Below are positions 34,334 through 44,300 of a DNA stretch of 64,000 nt, in pieces. The position numbers and the translations under genes were made by a program. Position 1 is the stretch's first letter. Each line of letters opens with the position of its first letter. The notes under the pieces are model-generated. The model saw only the letters and a program-made list of their open reading frames with translations. It did not search any database and was not told the DNA's origin. Source of the DNA: Mycobacterium numidiamassiliense. GTDB taxonomy: Bacteria > Actinomycetota > Actinomycetes > Mycobacteriales > Mycobacteriaceae. Where the stretch lies: contig NZ_FUEZ01000004.1 in the NCBI RefSeq assembly GCF_900157365.1, forward strand, positions 3,626,966 through 3,690,965, given 5' to 3'.

Positions 34334-34771
34334 AAACGAACCCCCTTCGTCTGAGGACAATCTGTTGCCAGAAGACCCGATTCTGTTGCCCGAGACTGAA
34401 CCAGCGTAAGCCGCCAAAGTGCTTATTGGATAGATTTCAGCAAAAACTTTTTCGCGTCTTTTGCCCTCGAAGACCGCGTTTCTTGCCTACGGAAGCGTAG
34501 CCAAGGGTGGCCTGATGAATAAGCGTTATATACCTAAATTGATTGCGACACTAGGGCTTAACGGATCTAATCGGGGCGGCGGGTTGCTATATGCCATACC
34601 GTGGCGCTGGAGGCGTCGGCATTTACCTTCCGAGAGAAGGGAAATGAGAAAAGTCGGTACCCAAAAGTACGATCTTGAAACGGCTTTCGCGGCGTCATGC
34701 GCGACCCCACAACCGGCTTGGCAGTGCGCTCGGCCCGCGGGCCACCTCCATCTTTTGCTACCGTCGGCCCG
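34334..34771 (+). other. AT-richer leader region upstream of the ABC-F gene
   Basis: About 440 bases with lower GC than the surroundings, especially 34430-34660. It holds several small plus-strand frames, among them an ATG at 34515 behind AAGGGTGG and an 18-codon frame from 34591 (MPYRGAGG...) whose TGA overlaps another ATG. None resembles a known protein. Leader peptides controlling ABC-F genes by ribosome stalling are known in other bacteria, so a regulatory leader is possible here. Confidence 0.35.
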
Positions 34772-36550
34772 GTGGCGCATCTACTGGGGGCCGAAGCCGT
34801 ACACCTGGCATATCCGAATCAGCTGGTGTTCGACTCGGTCACGCTCGGAGTCAACGAGGGCGCGCGCATCGGCATCGTCGGGCGAAACGGCGACGGTAAG
34901 TCCAGCCTGCTGCGGCTGCTGACCGGCGACCAGCAGCCCCACGCGGGCCGGGTCACCCACCGCAGCGGACTGCGGGTCGTCGCGCTGAGCCAGGCCGACA
35001 CCCTCGACAACGACCACACCGTCGGCTGGACGCTGGTCGGTGATCAACCCGAACACCAGTGGGCCGGCGACCCGCGCATCCGGGATGTGGCGAGCGGGCT
35101 GGTAGCCGATATCGACTGGGATGCAACGATTTCCACCCTCAGCGGCGGTCAGCGCCGACGGGTGCAGCTGGCTGCGCTGCTGATGGGCGAATGGGACGTC
35201 ATCGCATTGGATGAGCCCACCAACCACCTCGACATCGAAGGCATCACCTGGTTGGCCGAGCACCTACGCCGACGCTGGCCGGCCAACACCGGCGGCCTGC
35301 TGGTGGTGACCCACGACCGCTGGTTTCTCGACGAAGTCGCCAACACGACATGGGAAGTGCACGACGGAATCGTCGAACCCTTCGAGGGCGGGTACGCGGC
35401 CTACGTGTTGCAGCGGGTGGAGCGCGACCGGCAGGCCGCCAGCACTGAGGCCAAACGGCAGAACCTGATGCGCAAGGAGCTGGCCTGGCTCCGCCGCGGG
35501 CCGCCGGCCCGCACCTCGAAACCCAAGTTCCGCATCGACGCCGCCAACCAACTGATCGCCGACGTGCCGCCGTTGCGCAATGCCGTCGAGCTGGCCAAGC
35601 TGGCGACGGCACGACTCGGCAAGGATGTGATCGACCTGCTCGACGTGTCGGTCTCGTTCGACGGCCGCCCGGTGCTGCGTGATGTCGAATGGCGGATCGG
35701 CCCCGGCGAACGCACCGGCATCGTCGGAGCCAACGGCGCCGGCAAATCGACCCTGTTGGGGTTGATCGCGGGCACCGTGACGCCGGACAGCGGACGCGTC
35801 AAGCACGGCAAGACCGTCCGACTCGCCGTGCTCGATCAGCAGGGCGGCGAGCTGGCCAGCCTCGCCGAAGATCGGATCGCCGACGTGCTGGGCAGGCTGC
35901 GCGGCGACTATGAGGTGGAGGGCCGCCAGGTGACGCCGACACAGCTGTTGGAACGACTCGGCTTCGGTGCCGGCCAACTCTCCGCGCGTGTCGGCGATCT
36001 CTCCGGCGGGCAGCGCCGCCGGTTGCAACTCATGCTCACCTTGTTATCGGAGCCGAACGTCCTGCTTCTCGACGAGCCCACCAACGACGTGGACACCGAC
36101 ATGCTCACCGCCACCGAGGATCTGCTCGACTCGTGGCCGGGCACGTTGATCGTCGTCTCGCACGACCGGTATCTGCTCGAACGGATCACCGACCAGCAGT
36201 ACGCGATTCTTGATGGCCGGTTGCGACACCTGCCCGGTGGTATCGACGAATATCTGCGGCTGGCAGCACGTTCCACCGAGGTGCCGAAGTCGCCGGCGGC
36301 TTCGACGGCAACCGAGCCGCAGGCCCTGTCCGGCGCGCAGCGTCGCGCCGCGGAGAAAGAGTTGGCCTCGGTTGATCGCCAGCTCGCCCGCCTGGCCGAC
36401 CGGATCGCGACCAAACACCTCGAACTGGCCGAACAAGACCAGTCCGACCATGTCGCCGTGGCCGAGCTGACCCGGCAGCTACGAGCGCTCGAAGACGAGG
36501 TCACCGACCTGGAGACGCGCTGGCTGGAGCTGTCGGACGTCGTCGGGTAG
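34772..36550 (+). CDS. ABC-F family ATPase (antibiotic resistance/ribosome-associated), intact
   Basis: A 592-residue twin-ATPase ABC-F protein without membrane helices; family members bind the ribosome and can dislodge antibiotics. The first domain has GRNGDGKSS, LSGGQRRRVQLA and ALDEPTNHLD. The second has GANGAGKST, LSGGQRRRLQLM and LLDEPTNDVD. A linker of about 60-80 residues separates them and a coiled coil ends the protein (about 530-590). The GTG at 34772 gives AHLLGAEAVHLAYP; an ATG at 34697 is an alternative. In Mtb this gene is split into Rv1667c and Rv1668c, annotated as macrolide transporter parts; here it is one frame. Confidence 0.9.
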   Translation: MAHLLGAEAVHLAYPNQLVFDSVTLGVNEGARIGIVGRNGDGKSSLLRLLTGDQQPHAGRVTHRSGLRVVALSQADTLDNDHTVGWTLVGDQPEHQWAGDPRIRDVASGLVADIDWDATISTLSGGQRRRVQLAALLMGEWDVIALDEPTNHLDIEGITWLAEHLRRRWPANTGGLLVVTHDRWFLDEVANTTWEVHDGIVEPFEGGYAAYVLQRVERDRQAASTEAKRQNLMRKELAWLRRGPPARTSKPKFRIDAANQLIADVPPLRNAVELAKLATARLGKDVIDLLDVSVSFDGRPVLRDVEWRIGPGERTGIVGANGAGKSTLLGLIAGTVTPDSGRVKHGKTVRLAVLDQQGGELASLAEDRIADVLGRLRGDYEVEGRQVTPTQLLERLGFGAGQLSARVGDLSGGQRRRLQLMLTLLSEPNVLLLDEPTNDVDTDMLTATEDLLDSWPGTLIVVSHDRYLLERITDQQYAILDGRLRHLPGGIDEYLRLAARSTEVPKSPAASTATEPQALSGAQRRAAEKELASVDRQLARLADRIATKHLELAEQDQSDHVAVAELTRQLRALEDEVTDLETRWLELSDVVG

Positions 36551-36592
36551 TCGCGTTCGGCAATCCCGTTGTGGGAGAGACACACTCGCGCG

Positions 36593-38398
36593 CTACACAC
36601 TGGTGACAATCTGCAGCGGCCGCTGCCTGGTACGCAACGTATCCAGCAGTTCCCGATACGGGCCGACGAGGTAGGCGGTGTCGCCGGCTCGCAGTGTGTG
36701 CTCGCTGCGTGGGTGCACCACGACGGGCGCGTCCGGCCGGGAGATCGCGATCACGCGGGTCTTGGCGGGCATCTCGACGATCCGCAGCCCATCGAGGTCA
36801 CCACCGGCGTCCACGTGCAGCGCGCCCACCATGAACGCACTCTGCCCAACCGAAAACGTACCCACCACCTGCAGCCCGATCGCGGCGCCGACGAACCACG
36901 GCGCGGCCAGCTCCACCGTCGAGCGCACGTAGTCGAATCCGAACCGTTGCGCGACCGCGAAACCAAGCTCGCGGTCGTACACGCGGAGCACGAGTGGAAC
37001 TTCGGGCCCGTGGGCCTCGGGTGTCACGGCATCGCCGGTCATCTCGCTCAACACGATGCCGGTCTCGATGTTGACCATGTCGTCATGGGTCAGCACCGCC
37101 ACCGCGCGAGCGTGTTCGACACACGCCGACTCCAGCGTCTGCGGCAGCGTCGCGTCCCCATAGATCACCGGCACGTCGAGGTCGTCGACCGCAGATAACA
37201 ATGAGTTTTCGTCGTCGAGCTCGATGACGGCGACCTCGTGGCCCGCGGCGGTCAAATCCGTCACCACCTGCATCCCCAGGGAGCCGAGACCGACGACGAC
37301 GACGTGGTCGCGCAGATGGCGGACCCGTCGGCGGCCGGAGGTGTGGATGAAGCGACGCGACAGCAGCAGGTCGGCAATGAACGCGACGAGGATCGCCGTG
37401 GTGGTCATGCCGACGAACATCAAGATCACGCTGAACAACCGCAGCCAGGTGGGCTGGTCGATGAAGTTGAAGTCGCCGAAGCCGACAGTGGTGATTGTCT
37501 CGGCGCTGAAGTACAACGCGTCCATCCACTTCATGCCGCCCGGGCGCTGGTAGCTGTAGCGCAACACCATCGTGGAGCCGATCAGCAGGATCATTCCCAC
37601 CACCCACGCGGGGTAAAACAGGGGGTTGACGTCGTCGCGCATGGTGCGCACGGCATCCAACACCCGCCGCATCCGATACCGCCGGGTGGGCGTGTCGCGC
37701 TGTCGCGTTGCCCGGACACCGCGGGCGGCCAGCTGCTCGGCGGTGCCGATCATCGCCGTCATGTCACCCGCGTGCACTCGCTGATCGCGCTGTGGGCACG
37801 CCACCAACTCGCCCGGCGACGAGGAGTTGTCGCCCTGAATCACCGCCACCGGTGCCAGATCGTCGTAGATCTCGCGCAGTGTTCCGTCGCGCGGTACCTC
37901 GGTGGTCCAGACGACGAACTCGACACCGGCGGCCTCAAACGGGTGCGCGGTACTCGCCAGGCATGCCTCGACGACCGATTCCGCCGCCAGCTCGGCGATG
38001 TCGAGGATGGCGCCGGGCCCATTGCCGTCGGCCATCGCCGCGCGCACCACGTCGTTGTGTACCCGCGCCACCACGCGGACATCCGGGTTGGCTTTCCTTG
38101 CCAGCAAGGCGATTTCGAGGTTGAGCGCATCATCGGCTTCAGCGCATACGACGGCAAGAGCACGGTCGACTCCGGCATCGACGAGCTCGGCGACGGTGAG
38201 GTCGGCGGTGGTAAGCTTGACGATACTGACGCCGGCCTTGTTGAGCTCCTCCACGATCGTCATGGCCAACGCGTCATCGCCGCTGACAATGATGTGGCTT
38301 TGCAACCGCACCGGAGTGTCATCCGCGTCATCGATCTCGTCGACGTCATCGATGTCGTTGTCCCGGCCCGCCCACCACGGTTTGACGTTGTCCCACAT
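36593..38398 (-). CDS. Potassium channel with RCK domains on both sides of the pore
   Basis: A 601-residue membrane protein. Residues about 33-160 form an N-terminal RCK/TrkA-N-like domain (HIIVSGDDALAMTIVEEL). Two transmembrane helices (about 258-280 and 319-345) flank a pore loop with the selectivity filter TTVGFGD near residues 303-309. A second RCK domain follows (VVVGLGSLGMQVV, about 366) and then a RCK-C-like region to the end. Such twin RCK channels gate K+ flow by nucleotide or ligand binding. It lies at a place where Mtb has no such gene, convergent with the ABC-F gene and divergent from CYP139. It is not the Rv3200c-type channel, which has one RCK. Confidence 0.9.
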   Translation of the reverse strand: MWDNVKPWWAGRDNDIDDVDEIDDADDTPVRLQSHIIVSGDDALAMTIVEELNKAGVSIVKLTTADLTVAELVDAGVDRALAVVCAEADDALNLEIALLARKANPDVRVVARVHNDVVRAAMADGNGPGAILDIAELAAESVVEACLASTAHPFEAAGVEFVVWTTEVPRDGTLREIYDDLAPVAVIQGDNSSSPGELVACPQRDQRVHAGDMTAMIGTAEQLAARGVRATRQRDTPTRRYRMRRVLDAVRTMRDDVNPLFYPAWVVGMILLIGSTMVLRYSYQRPGGMKWMDALYFSAETITTVGFGDFNFIDQPTWLRLFSVILMFVGMTTTAILVAFIADLLLSRRFIHTSGRRRVRHLRDHVVVVGLGSLGMQVVTDLTAAGHEVAVIELDDENSLLSAVDDLDVPVIYGDATLPQTLESACVEHARAVAVLTHDDMVNIETGIVLSEMTGDAVTPEAHGPEVPLVLRVYDRELGFAVAQRFGFDYVRSTVELAAPWFVGAAIGLQVVGTFSVGQSAFMVGALHVDAGGDLDGLRIVEMPAKTRVIAISRPDAPVVVHPRSEHTLRAGDTAYLVGPYRELLDTLRTRQRPLQIVTSV

Positions 38399-38837
38399 AA
38401 GCTTTCACTCCTTGCTCAGGCTGACATTCCCCCTGGGAATGACCGATCCGCGCGCAGCACGCCACGCCAGGCAACGCCTAGACGAGCTGGGGATCCAGAC
38501 CTGAAGCGGCCATGTGGAACCGCAAGGACCTACACCCCTCTCGTCAGAGCTTTGGCACTGCACGGCGTACCCAAGACTTCTGGAAGCCACTTTGGCTCAA
38601 CCCTTATGCCGGGAGGAGCTGTCCTGACCCGGGGCGTCTTTCGACGTTCGGGGTCAGTGGCCTATGTCCGTGCAGACGCCTCACCTACCGAGGTGTTCGC
38701 AGACCCCATGATGGCTCCCCAAGCGGTGCAAGTCAATCGGCTGCGCGACGGCAGAAGCTCAGGTCATCGCCGTGAATATGACCAGCTATCGGGTAATCTC
38801 GAGCCACGGCCGCCACGGTCCGCGCGGGGAGAATCCG
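38399..38837. other. 439-bp divergent intergenic region between the K+ channel and CYP139
   Basis: Holds the promoters of two divergent genes. A perfect 7+3+7 inverted repeat, CATTCCC-CCT-GGGAATG (38425-38441), sits 27 bp upstream of the channel ATG and could be an operator. The remaining frames show no protein family features. Confidence 0.5.
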
Positions 38838-40145
38838 ATGAGCAAGCGACCATTCCGGCCGGTGAGATATCCCCCCGGCGAGGCGCTTCTCACCCTCTAC
38901 CGGCTCCGGGGCCCGGTGATCAATTCGGGCGTCGGACGCCACGGCTACACGTATCTGCTCGGCCCCGAGGCCAACAAGTTCGTTTTCGCCAACGCCGATG
39001 CGTTCAGCTGGGCCCAGACGTTTGAAAGCCTGGCAATCGTCGACGGGCCCACCGCGCTGATCGTCAGCGACGGTGACGACCACCGCCGCCGGCGCAGTGT
39101 GGTGGCGCCCGGGCTGCGGCATCGGCAGATCCAGGACTACGTCGAGACCATGGTGTCCAACATCGACACCGTCATCGACGCCTGGCGCCCGGGGCAGCGG
39201 CTGGACATCTACCGGCAGTGCCGCTCGGCGGTCCGGCGCAGCACTGCCGAGAGCCTGTTCGGCACGCGCTTGGCGATGCACTCCGACTTCCTCGGCGAGC
39301 AACTCCAACCCTTGCTCGACCTGACCCACCAACTGCCCCAGGTGGTGGCGCTGCAGCAGCGCCTCAACTCGCCCGGCTGGCGACGGGCGATGGCCGCGCG
39401 AAAGCGTCTCAACGACTTCATCGACGCCCAGATCGCCGACGCCCGCACCGCGCCCAGACCGGACGACCACATGATGACCATGCTGATCAACGGTCGCGGC
39501 GAAGAGGGATACACGTTGAGTAACAACGAGATTCGCGACTCGATTATCTCGCTCATCACCGCCGGCTACGAGACCACCAGCGGCGCGCTGGCCTGGGCGA
39601 TCTACACGCTGCTGACCCTGCCGGACGCGTGGGACGAAGCCGCAGAAGAGGTCCGCCGCGTCGTGGGCGACGGGCCACCGGCCGCCACCGACCTGGAAGC
39701 GCTGACCTACCTCAACGGCGTCGTACACGAGACCCTTCGGTTGTACTCACCCGGCGTGATCTCCGCCCGCCGGGTGATGCGCGACCTCTCGTTCGACGGG
39801 CATCGCATCCGGGCGGGCCGCTTGCTGATCTTCAGCGCGTATGTCACCCACCGACTACCTGAGCTGTGGCCGGACCCGCGGGAGTTTCGGCCGTCGCGCT
39901 GGGATCCGGAATCGGTCGGCTACCGCAAGCCCGCACCGCACGAGTTCATTCCCTTCAGCGGCGGGTTGCACCGCTGCATCGGAGCGGTCATGGCCACGAC
40001 CGAGATGACGGTCATGCTTGCCCGGCTGGTCGCCAGAACGAAGCTACGGTTTCCCGCTCAGCGAATCCGCGCGGCGAACCTGGCCGCGCTCAGTCCCACG
40101 CCGGGTCTGGTCGTCGATATCGCCGACTCAGTGCCAGCGCAGTAA
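38838..40145 (+). CDS. cyp139: Cytochrome P450 CYP139
   Basis: Heme monooxygenase, ortholog of Rv1666c (CYP139A1). The start ATG at 38838 is preceded by GGGGAGAA and gives 435 residues; upstream frames from 38772 are also open. Motifs: the I-helix oxygen-binding ITAGYETTS, the ExxR in HETLRLYSP, and the heme-binding FSGGLHRCIGA with the axial Cys. CYP139 lies beside the type III/type I polyketide cluster in mycobacteria, so it probably oxidises the polyketide product. Its 3' end overlaps convergent pks11 by 18 bp. Confidence 0.94.
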   Translation: MSKRPFRPVRYPPGEALLTLYRLRGPVINSGVGRHGYTYLLGPEANKFVFANADAFSWAQTFESLAIVDGPTALIVSDGDDHRRRRSVVAPGLRHRQIQDYVETMVSNIDTVIDAWRPGQRLDIYRQCRSAVRRSTAESLFGTRLAMHSDFLGEQLQPLLDLTHQLPQVVALQQRLNSPGWRRAMAARKRLNDFIDAQIADARTAPRPDDHMMTMLINGRGEEGYTLSNNEIRDSIISLITAGYETTSGALAWAIYTLLTLPDAWDEAAEEVRRVVGDGPPAATDLEALTYLNGVVHETLRLYSPGVISARRVMRDLSFDGHRIRAGRLLIFSAYVTHRLPELWPDPREFRPSRWDPESVGYRKPAPHEFIPFSGGLHRCIGAVMATTEMTVMLARLVARTKLRFPAQRIRAANLAALSPTPGLVVDIADSVPAQ

Positions 40146-41198
40146 CACGAGCTCGGAAGAGAACCCTGGACCCATCGCGACGATCAGCCCTGGGCTGCCG
40201 CCGGCCGGGGGTTTGGCGATCGTGTCGCGCAGCACGTGCAGCACGGAGGCCGACGAGAGATTCGCAATCTCACCCAACGAGCGCCAGGTCAGCTCAAGCG
40301 CCTCCGGGGGCAGGTCGAGGCTCTTACCGATGGCTGTGATCACCTTCGGACCGCCAGGATGGGCCACCCATGCTTCGATGTCGCTTCTGGTCAACCCGTG
40401 TCCGCTGAGGAATCGATCGACGTCGGCGGCCAGGTCCCGTTCGATCACTGCGGGCAGTTCCGGGGAGAACACGGGCTGCAGGCCACCGGGACCAACGTTC
40501 CACGCCATGACGTGCAGCGATTCCGGGTAGAGGCGGGTTTGCGAATCGACGATGTCGGGACCGCCGGGCCGTAGCTGCCGGTCTTGTTCGGCGCGACGAT
40601 CTCCGACGGCGACCACCGCGGCCGCCCCATCGCCGAACATCGCGGTCGCGACCAGCCCAGACACGGTGGGCTTGACCGTGGGGAAGGTCAGTGAGCACAG
40701 CTCGATCGATACCAGGACCGCGACACCGTCGGGCGCGCCCCGCAGGTAGTTGTGCACCGTCGCCAAACCCGCCGCACCTGCGGCACAGCCCAGTCCGAAC
40801 AGTGGCACCCGGCGCACGTCCGGCCGCAGGCCAATCCGTCCCGCGATGCAGGCGTCCAGCGACGGCACCGCCACGCCGGTGACGGTCGTGGTGGCGATCA
40901 TGTCGACGTCTTCGGGCTGCAGCCCCGCCTCGTCGAGAGCGCCCAACAGCGCCTCGCACCCCAGGTTGACCGCGTTTTCGACGAAGATTTCGTTGGTCTC
41001 GCTGAAGTCGGTGAGCGATGAATACTGCTCGAGCGGCAGAACTAGGTGGCGGCTGTTGACCTTCGCGCCGGCGTGGAGACGCCGGACGATTTCCTCGTGC
41101 TCCCGCAAAACCGGCAACTCGACGAATCGGTCGGTAATCTCGCTCTGGCTGTACCGATGCGGTGGCAATGCACCGACTACACCTGCGATTACGCTCAT
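40128..41198 (-). CDS. pks11: Type III polyketide synthase Pks11
   Basis: Homodimeric chalcone-synthase-like enzyme of 356 residues that extends acyl-CoA or acyl-ACP starters with (methyl)malonyl-CoA to alkylpyrones or resorcinols. The catalytic triad is visible: Cys in LFGLGCAAGAAG, His in AHPGGPKV, and Asn in SLGEIANLSSASV. Mtb Pks11 was reported to make methyl-branched alkylpyrones. It is the last gene of the minus-strand pks cluster, 148 bp after pks9. A TAAACT hexamer upstream could be part of its own promoter. Confidence 0.93.
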   Translation of the reverse strand: MSVIAGVVGALPPHRYSQSEITDRFVELPVLREHEEIVRRLHAGAKVNSRHLVLPLEQYSSLTDFSETNEIFVENAVNLGCEALLGALDEAGLQPEDVDMIATTTVTGVAVPSLDACIAGRIGLRPDVRRVPLFGLGCAAGAAGLATVHNYLRGAPDGVAVLVSIELCSLTFPTVKPTVSGLVATAMFGDGAAAVVAVGDRRAEQDRQLRPGGPDIVDSQTRLYPESLHVMAWNVGPGGLQPVFSPELPAVIERDLAADVDRFLSGHGLTRSDIEAWVAHPGGPKVITAIGKSLDLPPEALELTWRSLGEIANLSSASVLHVLRDTIAKPPAGGSPGLIVAMGPGFSSELVLLRWH

Positions 41199-41346
41199 AC
41201 CCAGCCTTTACTCAAAAGCCAATTCCCCCGATGTCACGAAAGTTTATGCGGTCTGGTTCAGGCCCGCAAAGAAATAGCTATTCAACACATGTCGTATATG
41301 GGGGCGAAACCCTGCACGTAATCGTCTCCACCAGCAGGGATTTCCG

Positions 41347-44300
41347 TCAATCAGCATCATCCGCGCTATTGGACTCCAACGCCATAGCGATCAGCGCATC
41401 GGCGCTTAACGCGTCGATGATGTCGTTGCCGACCTCGGGATCGGGAAGCGGCGCGTCCGACTCGCCGGCCAGCAGCAGTAGTTTGTCGAGCAACCCGGTT
41501 CGCCGAAGTTCGCGCAGCGGAATTTTTTTGAGCGACGACCAGATCTTTTCGTCGCCGGAATCGTCACGGTCCTCGTGTAGCAGTTGACGACGCAAGTGAT
41601 CGGCCAACGCCGCCGGAGTGGGAAAGTCGAAGATCAGCGTGCGCGACAAAGCCAACCCAGTAACGGCTTTGAGACGGTTGCGAAGCTCGACGCCGGTCAG
41701 CGATTCAAAACCGATGTCCTGGAAGGCGCGCTCGACATCGATGTCGCGGCTGCTCGAGTGGCCCAACACGGTCGCCGCGTGCGTACACACCAATTCCACC
41801 AGCCGACGGTGCTGATCATCGGGGGTCAGGGCTTGCAGCTGCTCGGCCAGGTCCGCGGCCCGGCTTACCGGAGCGGGTGCGTCTGCGCCCAACCCGAGCC
41901 AAAACCGCTGCCGGGCAAAACCATACGTCGGCAGCTCGACTTGGCGGCCACCCAGGCCGCTCAGCACGGACGGCCAGACAACCGGCGTGCCGAGAGCGAA
42001 AAGTTGACCGGCCGCAACGAGCAGCGTGTCGACTTCGGGCCGATCCTTGGCCAGGGTTGCCACCGCGGCGGCGTGCTCGGTACTCAGCGAGTGCTCCACC
42101 GCCGCGCTCAAGCCGGCGGCCGGGCCTACCTCGACAAACACGTTGGCTCCCAACGACTCCGCCAGCCGTACACCGTCGAGAAACCGCACCGGTTGACGCA
42201 CGTGCTCGACCCAATACTGTGCCGATCCATAGCCAGCACCGGCGAGCCGCCCAGTCAGGTTGGATACCAAGCCAATCCGCGGTTCGCCGGCCTCGACGTC
42301 CGCCACCAACCGGCCAAATTCGTCAATCATGGGCTCTACCAACACCGAATGAAACGCGTGCGACACCGCCAGCCGATGCACCCGCGCTCCCTGCTGTGCC
42401 AACCGGTCCGCCAGGGCACTCACCGGGACCTCGGCGCCCGAAATCACCACGGAGTTCCGGGCATTGACCGCCGCGATCGCGACACCATCGGTGAGCAACG
42501 GAGTCACCTCGTCCTCGCCGGCGGCCACCGCCACCATGACTCCGCCGTCCGGCAGGCCCGCCATCAAGCGGCCCCGGGCCGCGACAAGTCGCGCGGCGTC
42601 GTCAAGTGTGAGCACGCCCGCCACATGGGCCGCGGTGATCTCCCCCACCGAATGGCCCATCACCAAGTCGGGTTCGATTCCCCAGGCCTGCAGCAGCGCC
42701 GTCAGTGCCACCTCGACGACGAACAGCGCGGGCTGGGCGAACTCGGTATTGGCCAGCAGGTCCGGGTCGATACCCCAGATCACGTCGCGCAGACCCGAGC
42801 GCAGATGGGCGTCCACCGCGTCGACCGCATGGTCGAATGCCCGGGCGAAGACCGGAAACCGATGGTAGAGCTGCCGCCCCATCCCCAGCCATTGGGAGCC
42901 TTGCCCGGGAAACACGAAAACCGTCTTGCCCGTTGCCCTGGCGCGTCCGGCGATCGCGCCCGGATCGCCGTCGGCCAGTCGCGTCAAACCCGTTGCGAGA
43001 ACTTGACGATCGCCGCCCACCAGCACGGCACGGTGCTCGAAGACCGACCGGGTGGTGGCCAGCGACCACGCCACGTCCGTCGCCGTGAGACCGTCGTCGG
43101 CGGCGACGCGAACCGCTAGCCGCGCGGCCTGGTTGGTCAAGGCTTGCTCGGAGCGCGCCGACAGCACCCATGCCATCGGCATGTCCTGTTCAGGTTCAAC
43201 CACGACGCTGTCGGGCTGTGCGGGCGCCTCCTCGACAATCACATGCGCGTTCGTCCCGCCCATTCCGAACGACGACACCCCGGCCCGTCGCGGCCGGTCT
43301 CGCACCGGCCACGACGCCAATGTGGTATTAACCTGCAGGCCAAAGCTTTTCAGGTCATTCCCGGAGGCGGTGCTGTCATAGTTGAGACTCGGTGGGATCA
43401 CACCGTTTTCAACGGTCAGCACCGCCTTGAGCAAGCCCGCGATGCCGGCAGCACTGCCAGTGTGGCCGATATTGGTCTTTACCGATCCGATACGTACCGG
43501 ATCCTGTTGACGCTCGGCGAATATCTCACCCAGTGCCCTGGCCTCGACGGGGTCGCCGACTTCGGTTCCGGTGCCGTGTGCCTCGATGTAGTCGACGTCG
43601 CCGCCATCAAGGCCCGCGCGTGCGAGTGCACGGCGGATGACATCGGCCTGTCCCGACACCGAGGGCACCGTCTGGCCGGCGGAGGTGTGCCCGGAGTTGC
43701 CGACCGCGCTCCCCCGGATGACGGCGCGGATTCTGTTTCCGTCCCGGATGGCGGGGCCCAACGGCTTCAGCAGCACCAGGCCGGCACCCTCGGCCCGCAC
43801 GTAGCCATCCGCACGCCCGTCAAACGCGTAGGTATGACCTGACATCGACATCGCGCCGAATTCTTTTTCGAGCATGGCGGTTTCGTCCGCCAGATTGAGG
43901 TGGATCCCGCCGGCTATCGCCAGCCGTGACTCGCCTGCGCACAGGCTTTCGCAGGCCAGATGCACCGCGACGAGCGAAGACGACTGACCGGTGTCGACGA
44001 TCATGCTCGAACCCTGTAGCCCGAGGGCGTAGGAGATCCTGTTGGCGATCATTGTGCGGCTGACACCGCCGAACGAGTGATGGTCGAGGTTGTCCGTTCC
44101 CTCGCGAAGCGTCAAGACCGCGTAGTCGTCGGTCATCGCACCCACGAAGACCGAAACCTGCTCGCCACGTGAGGTTTCCGGCACCAGGAGCGCGTCTTCG
44201 AAGAGTTCCCATGCCAATTCGAGGGCCAGCCGCTGCCGCGGATCCATCGCGCAGGCCTCGCGGGGCGAGAGGTTGAAGAAGTCCGCGTCGAACTCGGCGG

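Noticed and set aside
34515..34922. Plus-strand frame MNKRYIPKLI... as a protein gene upstream of the ABC-F gene
   Set aside because: It runs into the ABC-F coding region in another frame and turns into Arg/Ser-rich shadow sequence; at most its first part could be a leader peptide.
38512..38775. Frame MWNRKDLHPS... between the K+ channel and CYP139
   Set aside because: No family features, no good ribosome site, and composition like a chance frame.
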